Shown here one piece after another: positions 62,768 through 64,000 of a stretch of 64,000 bases of DNA (position 1 is the stretch's first letter; every line of letters starts with the position of its first letter). Under the pieces are notes generated by a model, which was given only the letters and a program-made list of their open reading frames with translations, had not been told where the DNA came from and ran no database searches. Source of the stretch: CAYRFQ01 sp964423615. GTDB lineage: Bacteria; Planctomycetota; Planctomycetia; Gemmatales; Gemmataceae. The DNA lies in assembly GCA_964423615.1 (NCBI GenBank), contig CAYRFQ010000028.1, positions 1 to 64,000 of the forward strand. Direction: 5' to 3'. The position numbers were made by a program, and so were the translations under genes.

Positions 62768-64000
62768 ATGTTGAGTTTTGTCGAACGCGACGGTTTCAGC
62801 CGAAGAACATTCCTCCGAGTCGGAAGCTTGGGATTGGCCGGATTGTCTTTGCAATCCCTGATGGCCACCAAAGCTCAAGCAGCGCAGAACTCGAGCGAGA
62901 TCACAACTGGTAAGTCGGTCATCTTCTTGTTTCAACAAGGCGGACCTAGCCAGTTCGAGACCTTCGATCCCAAGATGACCGCTCCTGAAGGAGTCCGATG
63001 TGCGACCGGCGTCACACAAACGTCCCTCGCGGGTGTGCAGTTCGGTAGTACGTTGGAGAATATTGCCAGGTACGCACACCGGCTAGCGATCGTACGGTCG
63101 TTCCAAACTTCGCGAGGGAACCACGACATCAAGCCGCTTGTGTGTTCGGAAACCCTCGACGCCAACATCGGGAGCATCTATTCTCGAGTCGTCGGACCGA
63201 CTCGACCAAGCGGTATGCCGACGAACTCGGCGATCTTCCCCAACGCCGTCCACGCAGAGAGCCCTGGACCAAGCAATCGGTTCGGGAACTTTGCCTCGAC
63301 CGGTTCGCTTGGTCCTGCATTTGCTCCGTTCATCCCAGGAGCTGGCGGCCAACTTCAAAAAGATATGACGCTTAACGTTTCCCGAAGTCGATTGGACAAC
63401 CGACGAGCTTTGCTCTCGGAGGTCGACACGCTCCGTCGCCAGATCGACAACAATGGAACGATGGAGGCCATGGAGGGGTTCCAAAGCCAGGCCATTGAGG
63501 TCGTCCTCGGCGGGATTTCTCGAGCTTTCGACCTCTCTCATGAAGACCCTCGCACCGTCGCACGCTACGATACCAGCCACCTCATCCGTCCGAGTCTGTG
63601 GGAACGAAAGAACAATAAAAAGCGATATACGGCCAACGCCCAGACCCTCGGTAAATTACTCCTGCTTGCCCGAAGGCTGTGCGAGGCTGGTTGCGGGTTC
63701 GTGACGATCAACACGGACTTCGTCTGGGACATGCACGCCGATGGGAATAACCTCGGCGTCGAACCGGGAATGCAGTCCGTTGGTGCTCCGTTCGACCATG
63801 CCGTCTCGGCTTTCATCGAAGACATCGAGAATCGCGGATTGAGCGACAAGATCATGCTTGTGATGACTGGTGAAATGGGCCGAACGCCCCGAGTCAACAA
63901 TCGTGGTGGTCGTGACCACTGGGGTCGTTTGACACCCCTCGCGATCTATGGTGGTGGCATCCGAGGCGGTCAGGTCATTGGTCGATCGAATAACAACGGT
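62768..64000 (+). CDS. DUF1501 protein with Tat signal, 3' end missing
   Basis: A DUF1501 protein; 411 codons are open to the window end with no stop, so the C-terminus is outside. It begins FVERDGFSRRTFLRVGSLGL with a Tat-type SRRTFL motif, then FLFQQGGPSQFETFDPKMTA (about residue 56), RSFQTSRGNHDIKPLV (about 112), and late LVMTGEMGRTPRVNNRGGRD (about residue 369). It shares the fold with the divergent gene but is not a close copy. GAGG precedes the ATG by about 11 bases. The substrate is unknown. Confidence 0.9.
   Translation, partial: MLSFVERDGFSRRTFLRVGSLGLAGLSLQSLMATKAQAAQNSSEITTGKSVIFLFQQGGPSQFETFDPKMTAPEGVRCATGVTQTSLAGVQFGSTLENIARYAHRLAIVRSFQTSRGNHDIKPLVCSETLDANIGSIYSRVVGPTRPSGMPTNSAIFPNAVHAESPGPSNRFGNFASTGSLGPAFAPFIPGAGGQLQKDMTLNVSRSRLDNRRALLSEVDTLRRQIDNNGTMEAMEGFQSQAIEVVLGGISRAFDLSHEDPRTVARYDTSHLIRPSLWERKNNKKRYTANAQTLGKLLLLARRLCEAGCGFVTINTDFVWDMHADGNNLGVEPGMQSVGAPFDHAVSAFIEDIENRGLSDKIMLVMTGEMGRTPRVNNRGGRDHWGRLTPLAIYGGGIRGGQVIGRSNNNG

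Overview
The window is a bacterial chromosome segment of moderate GC that looks like a planctomycete, most likely of the Gemmata lineage (inference). The clues are a TIGR02996-type gene (44965-45699), two divergent DUF1501 genes with Tat signals, two Ser/Thr kinases, many large secreted repeat proteins (HEAT, VCBS/FG-GAP, BNR, DUF11, tricorn), a DUF1570 lipoprotein and a DUF1802 gene. No rRNA, tRNA, CRISPR array, integrase or transposase was recognised. The layout is mostly short operons separated by long gaps.

Region 1 (1-10 kb): the end of phoH, a pgpH-like membrane HD phosphohydrolase, a BaiN-type flavoprotein and a HEAT protein. An ATGA-coupled operon follows, joining an RluA-family pseudouridine synthase to the two halves of D-glutamate cyclase (DUF4392 and DUF1445), and then serA. 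Region 2 (10-17 kb, minus strand): separate coaB and coaC genes for coenzyme A synthesis, a DUF1570 lipoprotein, a glycosyltransferase coupled to a protein with two WaaP-like kinase domains, and smpB. Region 3 (17-32 kb, mostly plus): a MazG-like pyrophosphohydrolase, a DUF11 protein, a GNAT acetyltransferase, two tandem secreted coiled-coil paralogues, leucyl aminopeptidase, a tricorn protease homologue, an EF-hand protein and a VCBS protein.

Region 4 (32-44 kb, minus): a cmk-plsC-PIG-L deacetylase operon, two paralogous secreted CxxC/HEAT-like proteins, and a tightly packed six-gene run: Gfo/Idh oxidoreductase, KptA, class III aminotransferase, ZnuB-type permease, ArsP/YcgR-type permease and a His-rich DUF1980 protein. 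Region 5 (44-56 kb): the TIGR02996 gene, two kinases, an HpaI-type aldolase, gpsA, DUF1802, hypothetical secreted proteins and a deoxyhypusine synthase-like gene. Region 6 (56-64 kb): a BNR/sortilin-type protein with an inserted PDZ domain, a metallophosphoesterase, a secreted dienelactone hydrolase, and two DUF1501 genes, the second cut by the window end.

The most unusual signal is a pair of roughly 300-bp intergenic repeats in opposite orientation, about 28 kb apart (near 15986-16312 and 44360-44673). Each carries an array of 11-bp units of two alternating types in a different order, next to a 34-bp block identical in both copies. It fits no feature class I know and is the best candidate here for something undescribed.
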